64,000 bases of DNA from Paramecium sonneborni. Taxonomy: Eukaryota > Ciliophora > Oligohymenophorea > Peniculida > Parameciidae. The notes beneath the pieces were generated by a model. It saw nothing but the letters and a program-made list of their open reading frames with translations, searched no databases and was not told the origin of the DNA. Both the position numbers and the translations under genes were made by a program. This document shows positions 39,441 to 51,560 of the stretch, piece after piece (the first letter of the stretch is position 1; each line of letters starts with the position of its first letter). The stretch covers positions 354,470 to 418,469 of the forward strand of contig CAJJDN010000029.1 of assembly GCA_905182985.1 (NCBI GenBank). Reading direction: 5' to 3'.

Positions 39441-42400
39441 TCATAATTAGAATATATTGTATAAATTATAAAGCATAACTTCTTCTTTTTCTTTACTAAT
39501 TTCTTTAAGAGACTAAAAATTTTGAAATATCCCCTGAGATTCCAAATAATATTCTCTTTAAGTATCTGATAACAAAGGAACAATATCATAAAGGGGAAAT
39601 CTATAAATGATTATAACTTATGGATTTACAATTAATTAGTTAATCCATATTAAATTACTAAATCTAATTCTTCCTCCCTTTTTTATTAAGATAATTTGAT
39701 GGCTAAATCTTTAATAAATTTTTCTTTATTTTCAACTACTGTTAACATGACTTAATCTATTAAATCTAACTAAATATTATAACTATGATTACAGTTAATT
39801 GAGTTTCATTTAAATTATGATCCAATTCTAAAGTCAAACGTTCATGTAAATCCATATTCAAATATTGTATTTAATCAATTGCATTTTTGGTAATAAACAT
39901 TTAAGCAATTAATTTTTACATTTTCTAATCTAATTTACTTGCATTATCAACACATTTTTAAAAGTCATCAACTTATAAATTAATCTTTTAGAATATCATA
40001 AACTTATACACAAAACTCAAGTAAAGCATGCTTCAAATGAATAAATGAAATTTCTTGTGCTTAATTTATAACAATAAGCTTACTATCATGTATCATTAAC
40101 TATTAAATTATTATTAATTCATTACTATTTTTAATTATCCATTAGGTCTGATCTATATTTCAGGATACTAACCATCTAGTTGATTCGCTTTTAAAAACTC
40201 ACAACTTTACAGTTGATTTTAAGGTGGATCTAATTAAGCTAATGTTATTGTTATAGCAACTTAATTCACAACTACTATCATCTTAATTTAAGTCTATGTA
40301 ACATAAAATAATAAATCTTCCCAAAAATAGCTATCTGTAAGTTGTTCGTGTTCAGTTAAAATAGGAATGTATTATCCATTTTATTTCATCAAAAGAGAAA
40401 ATGTATTTTCATATTGAAATAATATAAAGGTCTCATTGATATTACTTATAACATTAAGTGGAGCTATAAATTAATTACCAATTGGTATTAATTCTTTATT
40501 CTAAAAAGAATAAAATTAACCATTTTTCAATTTTAGTTGTTTGATTTCCGTTTTTAGTCTCTAATCCTCAACATTAATTTCAGAATTTGTAACAATAAAA
40601 TAGTAACTTAAAACTCCAAATACTTTTTCTGGTTAAGGTAAATTATTTATAGCCGCTTTTAAAAATATTGTTTATTTGGTTTGATCAAAGCCATAAATTT
40701 AAATTTGATAATTCACAATATTAGATGAATAATTATAAATTTTTCTTGAATAGGTTTTTTAATTAAAGAAGCCACTAGTTTATGATTCCACTTTTTCTTC
40801 AATAGTAACATTTTAATTTCTATCATTTAAAGGGACAGATATTATCAATTCTTCCTTATATTGATGCCATGCTATGGAATTTGCAATTCCAGTTGTAAGT
40901 TAATCTAATTCACTCAAAAAGTGCAAGGTTAACTTAAGATCACTTTCCATCATATCATAATTTAGATTTTTATTATTGATTGATAGAACTACAAATTACC
41001 CATTGTTATTATGAATAACAAAATGTTTTCCTGATAAGGATGTCAAAATTTTAGAATCTAAATAAAAAAATAAAATGGATACCGTCCCATGTGTAGGATG
41101 TTTAAAAAGTAAATATTTTATTTTATCTACTCATAACAGTCCACTCTTCTTTTTTATTTGTAAGTTCTTAGGTAAATTCAATTAATGTACAAACAACATT
41201 TTTACCACTTGTAGATAGATACATCAAATTAGATTAATCAGTCTATTTATTTTCAATTTCATATTATTTTAATCTTTCTTATGAAATATTGGTTATTTTC
41301 TTTAGTAATCCAGTATCATCAACAAACATTTTACTTTGATTTAAAGTTAATGAACAAAAAAAAGTATGATGAAAACAATACTTCTATAAAAATTCAGATG
41401 CTTATAATAAAAATAAGCCATGAGTAGTAGCAATACAAAGAAGATTTGATTTTAATCTATTGGTTGTTATAGTATTGATTTTAATTTATTTATCAACATC
41501 TGGAACATTTTTTAAATCTAAAAGTAAAACATAATCAAATTTCTTTTATTGTTTTCCTATTAAAAATAAAGCATAAATTTCAGATGATCTTGTATGGCCA
41601 ATATATGTTTAAGAAGGAAAATTCGAATGACTAATGTGAACAAGTTCTTTAATTGGAATAGGAGGTTTGAATCTATTAATTTCCATGCCATTCAAAGAAC
41701 TCCACAAAGTAATATAATTTTCTGTCACAGTAACTATTTAGAAATCATAAGGATCATATGCAATTGATAGGATTTCTTGTCCATTATTAGCAGTCATCAA
41801 TTACTTACCTTTTTTTAACATCAAGAATTTGAAAGTTGGTTATTCATTAGCAGTATCAGCATTCCAACAAGCCATTGTTCCATCTAAACTACTAACAACA
41901 AGACGTGGTCTATCAAATTAGTTTTATTTATATGATAACATCTAATTAATCCCTTTCTAATGATATCCTTTCATTGTTTTAACAATTAGATTCTATTTCA
42001 AATCTATAATCTTTACTCCTTCTCCTCCTATTGCTATATATTAAGAATCTATAAATTCTAAACATTTATTTGAAACTCCAATAGCACCATTAGTTATTAA
42101 ATCTGAATAATCAGAACAATATTTGTATGAATACAATTTATCAGATGTCAATATCATTATGCTATTCTAAAGTTATAAGGATTAATCATTAAAGAGTCTA
42201 TAAATAATTTAGTTGTCATGAAATTTAAATTATTTTACTTCCTATACTCTATCTGGTTCGATTTATGAAACATTTATTGCTCTCAAACAAGTTTTTTTTT
42301 CATAATCCCAAATCTACAAAATTTGATTTGTTGTGTAAAGTAATAGAAAAGGTTATACCAAATGTACTTCCACATACCTTATTTTTATATTGGACTTTAT

Positions 42401-43223
42401 GTCAAATAAAAATTAGAAATTTGGAATTAAATACATAAATTAATCAATACTTTTATTTTTCATCGCTTACCTGAAATAAACTATCTTCGCACACACTCTT
42501 TTTGCTTGCAAAATTCTAATCAAATGAATAATCAGGGTCTAATAAATTTTATTCAACTCTGTTATAAAATTGACTACTATGAATTGACAAGAATTCTGTA
42601 ATTTTTGATGGCTTCATATTTTCATAAAATTACTGAAGGCTAGCCACTTCTCTATCTCTCTCCAACAATTAAAGTATTTCTAATTCTAAATAAGGACTTT
42701 TATATTTCAATTATAATATGTTTTTAATTTTTTCTTAAAATATTTGTAATGGTTTCACTTCTTAGAATGGTATAGTTTATACTTCTTTATTTTCTGTTTA
42801 TTTTTGTTTTATTGGAATCGTCACAACCTCTTCAATAATCTTTGAACATTCTTTTTTTTACTCTTTCATAATCGTTGAAATTTCTTCCTTCAGATTTTGT
42901 TTTTTTATTGGAGTTTTATCTAGAATTGATTTTATAAATTTTAGTAAATTTATAATCATATTTGACTCTTTATTCGCTATCTTTAAAATATCAACCTTCA
43001 TTGAATTGTCTAATTTTGAACAATAGTGAGCTACTTAAGTTAAAGTTTCAATCCGAGAAACCTTTGATGAATTTTTTTTAAATTATGGAATTTCAATTTC
43101 TGGAAAGTATCTTCTAAGTAAACATAAAAAATGTCTTCCATCTGACATACTTTCTATGTTACTTGCCTTCATTTATGGACATTTCTCATTTACCCATCTT
43201 AAAAGTTCTAATCTTATACTCAT
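39441..43223 (-). CDS. Large WD40 protein with CH-like N-terminus, ~1218 aa
   Basis: The first 90 residues (LELLRWVNEKCPQMKASNIE, then DGRHFLCLLRRYFPEIEIP) resemble the microtubule-binding CH-like domains of ciliary proteins. A coiled segment follows, then WD40-type repeats: NQILQIWDYEKKTCLRAI, RPRLVVSSLDGTMACWN, ENYITLWSSLNG. The C-terminus is helical. Five introns (42471-42492, 40100-40125, 39985-40009, 39770-39792, 39601-39629) join the frame; the second removes what would otherwise look like a stop overlapping a new ATG. One one-base break remains near 41125. I cannot name an ortholog; a ciliary or centriolar role is inferred only from architecture. Confidence 0.75.
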
Positions 43224-43309
43224 TTACTTCAAAAATTAATTATTAAATAATTATAATATATATTTAAATTTTTTTAACACAATCATTTTGTTCATAATCT
43301 AATAATTAA

Positions 43310-43950
43310 TAAATGATTCAATTAAATAAAATTATTTTAATAATCTTCAATTTTGAATAATAATGCATTTTCAATACATCTAATTAGTTTTTAGGATTGT
43401 AGGAAAAGTTCATTTATAATTCTACATTACAAAAGACTTTAACAAATATATCTTTTTGTACATCTGATCCCCTAGAAATTTTTTTACATATATAAATCAT
43501 AAATAGCAACTACAAGAGTCTTATATGGATTGATTATTAATTCAAATATTTAAAAAAATCTATTTTTCCTTCACTAACTTTACAGTTTGATTTTTATTTA
43601 AAGTAAAAATTTTAATCTTTATCTAATGTTGATCAATGTAGTAAATTTTACATTTAGCATTAACTCTAATTTTGCCTCTCTTCATTATTTCCAATTTTTC
43701 AAATTTTTTCTCCAAATCAGAAGTCTTCCTCTTGAAATTAATGAAAAGCTAGTAAATAATAAGCTTTATCATTTAGGGAATTTTTTTGAACTCTAGAAAA
43801 TATTTGATTTTAAGACTTCAGATTTATTATTTTCTTCAAAAAAGACAATTTAAAAAAATTTGTTAGATTAAAAGATATTTGGTTCATAATTGAATTAAGT
43901 GCTTAATTTTTAATAACATAATTTTAGTACCTACGTCTTTACAATAGAGT
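43310..43950 (-). pseudogene. Decayed fragments, unrecognised
   Basis: Minus-strand pieces look like protein but change frame at TGA codons: QIFSRVQKNSLNDKAYYLLA then FHQFQEEDF, KFEKLEIMKRGKIRVNAKCK then IYYIDQHQIKIKIFTLNK, and about 70 open codons near 43320-43540. No introns restore a single frame. The rest of the spacer up to 44461 shows nothing. Confidence 0.35.
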
Positions 43951-44461
43951 TTAAAATTATTTTAATATATAAATTTATATTTATTTTTTTGCTTTCCTGT
44001 TTCAATTCGAATATCTGAATTTAATTGATCAAATATCTTTTACATTATAATTATATATCTTCTAAAAATTGATCTCATTTTTTAATTGCATTAAAATTTA
44101 ACCTTTTTTTTGGTTAATTTTATAAAAGAAAATAAAAATGTATTTAATAGTAAAAATACCAAGGATAAATAAGAAATATATAATTTTTTTTTGAAATACA
44201 TTTAAAGATATTTGATAAATTTAAAATAAATTAAATCTTATATATTCTAAAGTATTAATTAGATAAAAGTTGCATAGGCATTAAATACCATCAAATACTT
44301 TATTTAATGTGAATTATTTAATATTATTGTAATTTAAACAAGGATCTATTATTTTTCTTAAGTTATTTTCTAATGAAGAAATATAAAAATGTAAAATATT
44401 TTATTTTCTTTTCATTTTTTATGAGCATAAATATAATATCAAGAAATAAGGTATTTAATTA

Positions 44462-45900
44462 ATGACTTAATAAATAGATAGTCTATTTTTTAAAAGCCAG
44501 TTATTTATAACAGAAATATGTGAACCACTAAATATTTTAGAATTTTTAGATGATTAAGTTAAGTAAAGTTTGAGTTATTCTTAAAAACCAGAAAATTTAG
44601 AATAATCAAATCAATGCAATATAAAAGACAATTAACATAAAAGTAGGCATTAATTTTAACAATCTAGTTTATAGTAATCAGAGAAATTAAATAAAACCCA
44701 TATGGATCTGGATGGGCTAATAACATTCTAGAAAAATAATTCGGAGTTTACTTATCTTAAATATCACAAAAAAATAGGCCGAAGTGGATTATAAAAAAAT
44801 TGAAACATGCTGAAAGTCACGATAATAAAAAATAAAAGAATTCGCGAAGGATTATTGTATTTAAAAATGCTTTACTTTAAGGATATAAAATCTGAAGAAA
44901 AATTAAAACGATAAAATGCTTTTAAATCAAATAATAGAAGAATTGATAAAATAGTTTAAGATTATCGACAATCCTTTAATGGGTTAAGACAACCTTTACC
45001 TAGCTGTAATGTCAATTTTTTTGTAAAATTGGATTAGTACAATTTATGATTATATTTTAATAAATTATGAATAAATCTATTATCAAATTTTTTCATTAAA
45101 TATTCTCATCATGAATGTTATTTAGCATAAAATAATATATAAAACTTTATTTCAGATAATTTAAAGAATAATTTTTGGATTATTAAAGGTTATATATACA
45201 AAATGGTTAAAATGTTAATATCAACCTGAATATTAAGAAAAAATGGAATTTAAGAATGTAATTGGTAATTTTCAGAATATTAAGTTTTAATTTATAATTA
45301 AAATTCATTATATAGATGTAGTTGATCAGTATAGAACTTTTCTAAAAAGCAATTTTGGAGAATGAATTTCTTCATATTGATTTTAAAGAGTATTATCATC
45401 CTATAAATAATGTTCTTACTTTGAGACTAGAATCTACATACTTTGAATTGCTTTATGATGATTTTTTGGCATTTTCAATTATTCTATCATATTGTTTAAC
45501 TCATTGAGATTCAGATTCGGATTCTACACAAATTCTATGACTTGCTTAGGACAATGAGCTAGATTATGAAATGGAAGGTAGGTTAAAGACATGTATTCGT
45601 TAAATATATATATTTATAAATTTATAAAAATGATCAAAGATTAAAGAAATTATTGTGTAAGTTTATTTTCACTAATTTAGGATATATGAGAACCATTTGG
45701 AAATTATTTTTCATTCAATCCCTTCGTAAAGAAATGAAAATTAAAAATTTATTTATAATGCCCATTTTAAGCTTTTAAATGAAATTTAGAAGGCTAAAAG
45801 TAATGCAAATTGTAGTGATTTAATAAATCAATATTAAAAGATTTATTATGCTGTTTCTAATTTTAATAAATATTTTATTAATATGTATATAAGTTAATAC
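44462..45900 (+). pseudogene. Decayed gene, unrecognised
   Basis: From the ATG at 44462 the first about 110 codons are open (LFFKSQLFITEICEPLNILE), then the coding-like text jumps frames: SEEKLKRQNAFKSNNRRIDK, KNNFWIIKGYIYKM, FKNVIGNFQNIKFQFIIKIH, FKEYYHPINNVLTLRLESTY, ENHLEIIFHSIPSQRNENQK, AHFKLLNEIQKAKSNANCSD. Some breaks lie in A/T runs. The WIIK piece recalls TTLL enzymes but the rest does not support that. A gene under decay is likely. Confidence 0.45.
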
Positions 45901-45932
45901 ATAAAGTTGAAGTATATTATAATATAATAAAA

Positions 45933-47125
45933 TCAAAATATTAATTGTTCTAAGCCAAGAAGTTGATTAATTTTATCTATAATTATCTCATCACAAAACT
46001 TTGATGGATCTTCTTCATTTTTCTAATCTAATTATTATAAAATATAGTACTAATGAATTATAAATTAAGATAAATTTATCAACACCTAATTATTCTTCAA
46101 GATCCATTCTCATCTTTTCAATTTAATCGGCAAGCGATTCTCCATAGAATTTTTACTCACTTTAATAATGTCTAATTTTAGTAGAATGATTTTCATTTTT
46201 GCAAATTTATCCAGAAATAAATTGTATCTTTTATAAATTGTATGTTTTTCTTTTTACAAAGTCGTTTCTTGCTTTTCTAATAATTCTATAATCTAATATT
46301 TGATTAATATTGAGTCTTTTCTATGGATCAGTATGTAAAATATCTTTTAATAATTGAATAAGTTCTTATGAATAACATGTAGGTACTGGTTAATATTTTC
46401 CACTAATAATTTTCAAAAGTAGTCCTTCCATAGCTAAAATTATTAATAAAGTATACTTTTTGCATCAAATGCATGTTTTAACGCCATCATTTCATATAGC
46501 ATGCAACCTAAGCTCCAGATATCTGATTTGAAGTCATAAGGAATTCGTTAACACACTTCTGGACTAATATAATAAGGAGTCCCTATAGCTGTTTAACATA
46601 GATCCTCAGAATTAATCAATGATTTAGCAATTCCAAAATCTCCTAATTTAATCTCTCCTTTTGAAATAAAAATATTTTGAGTTTTAATATCTCTATGTAT
46701 GATTCGCCTATCATGAATGTATTTGACAGCTAAACAAATTTATGTAAACCATTCAATAATTTGAGATTCTTTCAAATGATCCTGTTTTTATTTCTGCTAT
46801 TCAAGTCTCTAATGTAAAGTTCCTTCCTCTGCATAATCCATCACAATACATAAATATTTACTAACTTAAGCAATTCAATTTACTTTTTATCAACAAAAGA
46901 TTCTCGATATTCAATAATGCATGGATGATGTAAATTCTTTAAGACATCTATTTCATTTAGAGCATTTTCTTTTTCTTTCATGTCAAATTTAGAAGCATCT
47001 ATTATCTATAATAGCCTTCAGATTACCTTCATTATATAAAATTTTCTATCTTATTTATTTTAAACCAATATAGCTTATCCATAACTACCTTTTCCCTTTA
47101 ATTCTATCTTCCTATAGTGTTCCAT
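45933..47125 (-). CDS. NEK-type Ser/Thr protein kinase, 365 aa
   Basis: NEK kinases control cilia and division. Four introns (47006-47026, 46861-46883, 46434-46456, 46023-46050) give an exact frame. Motifs: KGKGSYGQAILVQNK, lysine in [36 protein letters not shown], catalytic [22 protein letters not shown], activation [12 protein letters not shown], and [20 protein letters not shown] (the NEK 'LGC.LYE...L..AF' hallmark) with [14 protein letters not shown]. The tail is short, without the long coiled coil of some NEKs. Confidence 0.92.
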
Positions 47126-47317
47126 TTATCTATTTTTAACTGTTAAATAATAAATAAAATTTAAGTCAATTAATTTATACATTATATCACATTTCAACTC
47201 TATTAATCTTGCTTTTTAATGTTTGCAGATAACCTATTATCACTACCAATAAATCAAACTAATAATCTATATTAATTTATTAATCACTTTAATTGCCAAA
47301 TTTTCATAATTTATTAA

Positions 47318-49030
47318 ATGGAAAATAAGCAATTAAATCTTCGACTTGAGATTACAATATAAGAATTTTATTCAGATTCTCCTCTTCCATTCTTCATTGC
47401 ATTTCAAATTAAAACAAGTATGTAACATCTGATTCTTCAGATCGTGAAACAATCAGGACTAGTTCGTATGAAATATGCAAAGGTTAGAATCAAATTAATG
47501 AAACCCATTTCATTTCTTTTTAAGATCTCTTCACAGAATCAAACTAAAACAATTTAGAACTCTTTCTTCTTATGAATAATCAGGTTGCAGGACGTCTATG
47601 TTGTAATTTAACCTAATTAGTTAATTCTCAACTTGACCTTTAATCTCATAACGATTCACATATTGAAATTAAAGAAGAAGTAATATTAAATGGAAATGAA
47701 ATCCTGAATCCTCAAGTCAAATTAAAACTAAAAGTCCTAAATCCAAATGAATAATTTTCATAAAGAACAACTATTAATATTGCAACTTCAGAAAATTAAA
47801 TTGACTAAAACCTCATTGCATCTTAATTAAGAGTAGAACTTGATCACTGGAAATCTAAATACTCAAATCTTGCTCAAGAATTAGATTCTTTGGGTGATGA
47901 ACTATTGTCTCTTTCAATTAAAGAAAAAACAAATCAATTTTGTTACTAAACTACGGAGATCAATTTATTTAGAAAAATAATGAAATCTAAGTTGCAGCAT
48001 TTCCTTTAAATTCATGATAATTAAGTGGATTAAATTTATTTATTAAAAAAAGAATTAAATTCATATAGAACTAAATTATGCTGCTAGGTATTAATCTTCA
48101 TTATTATTTAGTGTTCAACACCCTTATTAAAACATAGTTCTTAAAGTCTATCTGAAAAGATTCAATATTTATCTTCAATGATAGACAAGTAAATATTCAA
48201 TTTATTTTAGAAAATAAACAGAATATATTTAATTAATAAAATCTTTAGAAATAGAGAAAGAATAATAAAAATGTTTACAAAATACCATTTAAATATTGAA
48301 TTCATAGTAGTTGCTACTAAGACAAGCTTTGGCAAAATCAAAGAAATAAGTTGAAGACTTACTTAAGCTTTAAACTTAATAAGAACAAAAAAACGAATTA
48401 TTAAATAAAGATATCATTTCTAAAACTTAAATCATGTTTTAATTAAATAAAAAATGTTTAGAATTAGAGAAATAAAATGTTAAAATAAACTCTGATACCA
48501 CAGAGATCATTAAATTATACAAATAATGGAGTATGTCCATATTTAAATCTTTTGAAAAAGAGTCTTTTGAATAATAATAACTTTTTGATACATTAAATTA
48601 ATTGAATACCTAATTAAAATTTTTTATAACTAAAGAATACTAAACTCCAGATTCTCAATAAATTAAAGAATGTCAATGCAAAATATAACAATATATTGAA
48701 GCTTACCATTCTTAAGTTGCTTAATTAGAGCAAATATTAAATCTAAATAAAATGAACTTATTTAAATCAAATTTAAATATGAATTTTTCCAAATTAGAAG
48801 ATAAATTTTCTCTATAATTATCTTAAGAAAATACAAATGAGAATGAAATTTAATAAGCAGAAATGCTTAAATTTTAGAATTTTTAAATTGAATAATATAT
48901 CTAAAATATTATTCAATAAAAAGATGAAGAAATAACAAAATTAAAGCAAAAAATAGGTGATATGCTAAATCTTGCTTTAGAATTAGGCAATTCAGTGTTA
49001 ATCGAGCAAATGCAACTGACATTAATGTGA
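47318..49030 (+). CDS. C2-like plus coiled-coil protein, 547 aa
   Basis: Introns at 47418-47440, 48088-48111 and 48189-48210 restore the frame. The first 170 residues are beta-rich with hydrophobic alternation (NLRLEITIQEFY; VAGRLCCNLTQLV; VKLKLKVLNPNEQFS), compatible with a C2-type domain. The remainder is a long Gln/Lys/Leu coiled coil (VELDHWKSKYSNLAQELDSL; KDEEITKLKQKIGDMLNLAL). The layout is common among basal body and transition-zone proteins, but no ortholog can be named. Confidence 0.7.
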
Positions 49031-49659
49031 GCATTAGATTAGATGATTAAGAATGAAATTCTTATTTATTTTTTGAAATAAACTCCAAATAGCTCTTGAA
49101 AATAGTTTTACTATATAATTTCTAATCTAAATATTGCATTAAATTATGGCTATAATTAATGATTTACTTCTTATTTTATATTTAATTTTGAGCAATACCT
49201 ATAACAAAATTCAATATATATATAAACAATCTCTAGAATCTTTATTTCAAAATAGTTTTTTAAAATTTCATTTCTATAAAATCATGAGGAAAAGTTGAAA
49301 TTGAGAATAACTTAATTAAAATATAAATATTAATCAAAATTTTTAATAAGAAATTAAAATATTATAAAATAATTAAATATGGGTTATTAATTTATGATAT
49401 AATATTTTTTCATTTTTTTATAAATGTATAATTTATAAAATCAATAACTAAATCTTATGGTTATTATTTAATAAATATTTCTTAAATTTATCTTATTATA
49501 TTTTTCATCTGATATAAAATATTCACATATTATTTATCAAAGTCATTTTAACATGAATCTTTAATGAGATCATTTTAAAAAGATTTAAATAGATAGCAGA
49601 ATAAAATAAAGTCTAAGAATTATTGTTATATAAAAAATTATAAAGTAAAAAATAATTTA

Positions 49660-50640
49660 AATAATTAGTTTATGGAAGTGTTTGGGTGAATATTGTGCAT
49701 GTAGGATTCATTATAGACTCTGATTTGACTTTTTTTGGATTAGGCTTGCTGTTAGACTATAATATTTACAAAGTTAATTTAAATATGTTAATTGCTTTAA
49801 TAGTATACTTTTTTTTTTTAATTTAACTGGAACAGCCTTATGATTAAAATACATTAAAAGAGAGAATTAAATATATTCATATAATCAGCATAAGCAAAGC
49901 ACAACAATTTATGGTGAAATGCCTTTAAACTATTTTATCTTCTCAAGTTAAAAAATTAAGATCAGTAATTTTTCTGAGATAAGAAAACAAAAATAGTTAA
50001 GAGAAACTTTTCATAGGATTTTAATGAAGAGTTAACAAAAAAAAAATTAGATTTATTATTATCATCACCTCGTTTAAAATTAGAAGTAATTTATAGTATG
50101 GGTTCAAATTATCAAGCAGATGATAAAAAAAAATAAAATTTTTATGCCTTGTTTGTAACGAAAAAGAAAGAAATAAGATAAATTAGCCTTGTGGTTCTTG
50201 AGGATGTTGCTTTGAATGCTCATAATAATTATTATAAAGATTAATTATTATATTGTGTCCAAAACCTGTGATTATGAATTTATTTTCTTATTTAATACAA
50301 TTCACCTATTATTGAAAATATTATAATTAGTGAAATTAAATTACCTATTCTAAATATCTCTTTCTAAACAAGTCTGTTTTGAACTTATATTGCAAGAAAT
50401 ATAGATATTAAAAGAGTAATTATTCAGAAATCGAAATATAAATAATTATTAAATTATTAATTTATTGTTCTGAATTTAATTTATATAATTATTTCTGTCA
50501 CAAAAAAAGATGTTTGCTCAATGTTTTAGTCTTAAAATAGAAAAAATTTGGAAATTTAACAAGAAAAATTTAAAACAACTTTTATGAGATGTTTAGACAC
50601 TATTGACAAAAAAATTTGAATGAAATATTGATTTAATTAG
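49660..50640 (+). pseudogene. Decayed gene, unrecognised
   Basis: About 95 open codons from near 49700 include QNTLKERIKYIHIISISKAQ then FMVKCLQTILSSQVKKL; a second frame gives KKLDLLLSSPRLKLEVIYSM then NFYALFVTKKKEIRQISLVV and EDVALNAHNNYYKDQLLY. No GT..AG join was found. The sequence before it (49031-49659) shows nothing I can support. Confidence 0.4.
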
Positions 50641-50759
50641 GATATTCATAAAATATAAAAAAAAATAGAAAACTTATTTTTTTTATAATTTAAGGAAAGT
50701 GATTTTATGATTTGATTATAGCTTAATATTATATAAAAGATTCATATAATTTAAAATAT

Positions 50760-51525
50760 TCAAAATTTGACTTCTTCTTCAACATCTTTTGCAAATTCAA
50801 ATTTTAAATCTTTGTAAAATTAAGTCAAATGAACATTAGTGATGGCTACACTATTTGAAATAGATTTAGGTTAACTTGGTAGAAGAGGAATAACTTAAAG
50901 TATTCTGGCTTTTAAAGCATTTAAATATTATAATATTGGAGTCGTTATTGGGTCTATATTTTCAGAAGTATCAGCAGTAAGAGCTAAAACTCTAATTCGA
51001 TCATAATAATAGTCATTTCCCCACCACAATTCAGTCTCATCATCAAAATTTTTATCCATTAAGCAATTAAGAATGACAGAGGTTTCTACAAGTAACTATT
51101 ATAATAAATTTGATAAATAGTACTTAAATGGTTTCTTTGATGATTAAGTCTGAATTTTTAGGAGTATGACTTTTAGAATTAATATAGTTTATGTATTCAT
51201 TTTTGTAATATTCTAACACTTTTGATTTAATTTTTAAAGCCTTCTCAGTGTAGTTATTATAAGATCTTAATATCAACTAAGCTTTGCCTTCAATTCTTTC
51301 TGCCAAAATATCGCATGAATCAACATAGATTTAATTTTTTGCTATTTATTCTGTTAAATATTCTTTGACTGGTTTAGTTCGCATCAAATTAGCTAACGAT
51401 TGGCTTTCTACAAAATTGATGGCTTCCTTTGTAGTACTGAGAGTTTAAGGAGCACTCAATGATTATTTAATTTCAAGGGCTTTAATTGGTTTTTTCTCTT
51501 TTTATTTAGCACACTAAAGACCCAT
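50760..51525 (-). CDS. Hypothetical protein with MGxxC acylation-type start, 245 aa
   Basis: One 28-nt intron (51096-51123). The start MGLQCAKQKEKK fits N-myristoylation at Gly2 with palmitoylation at Cys5 and a basic patch, a membrane-targeting signal often used for ciliary membrane proteins. The body is helical (YVDSCDILAERIEGKAQLIL; LNCLMDKNFDDETELWWGND). No family recognised. The TTLL gene upstream on the same strand ends 35 bp before its ATG. Confidence 0.75.
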
Positions 51526-51560
51526 TCAATAAAGTATTGTTATTATTAATAATTTTAAAA

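Noticed and set aside
44462..45900. A fourth TTLL gene
   Set aside because: Only a WIIK-like piece is seen; no HLTN, KY(I/L)E or NTNPC blocks follow.
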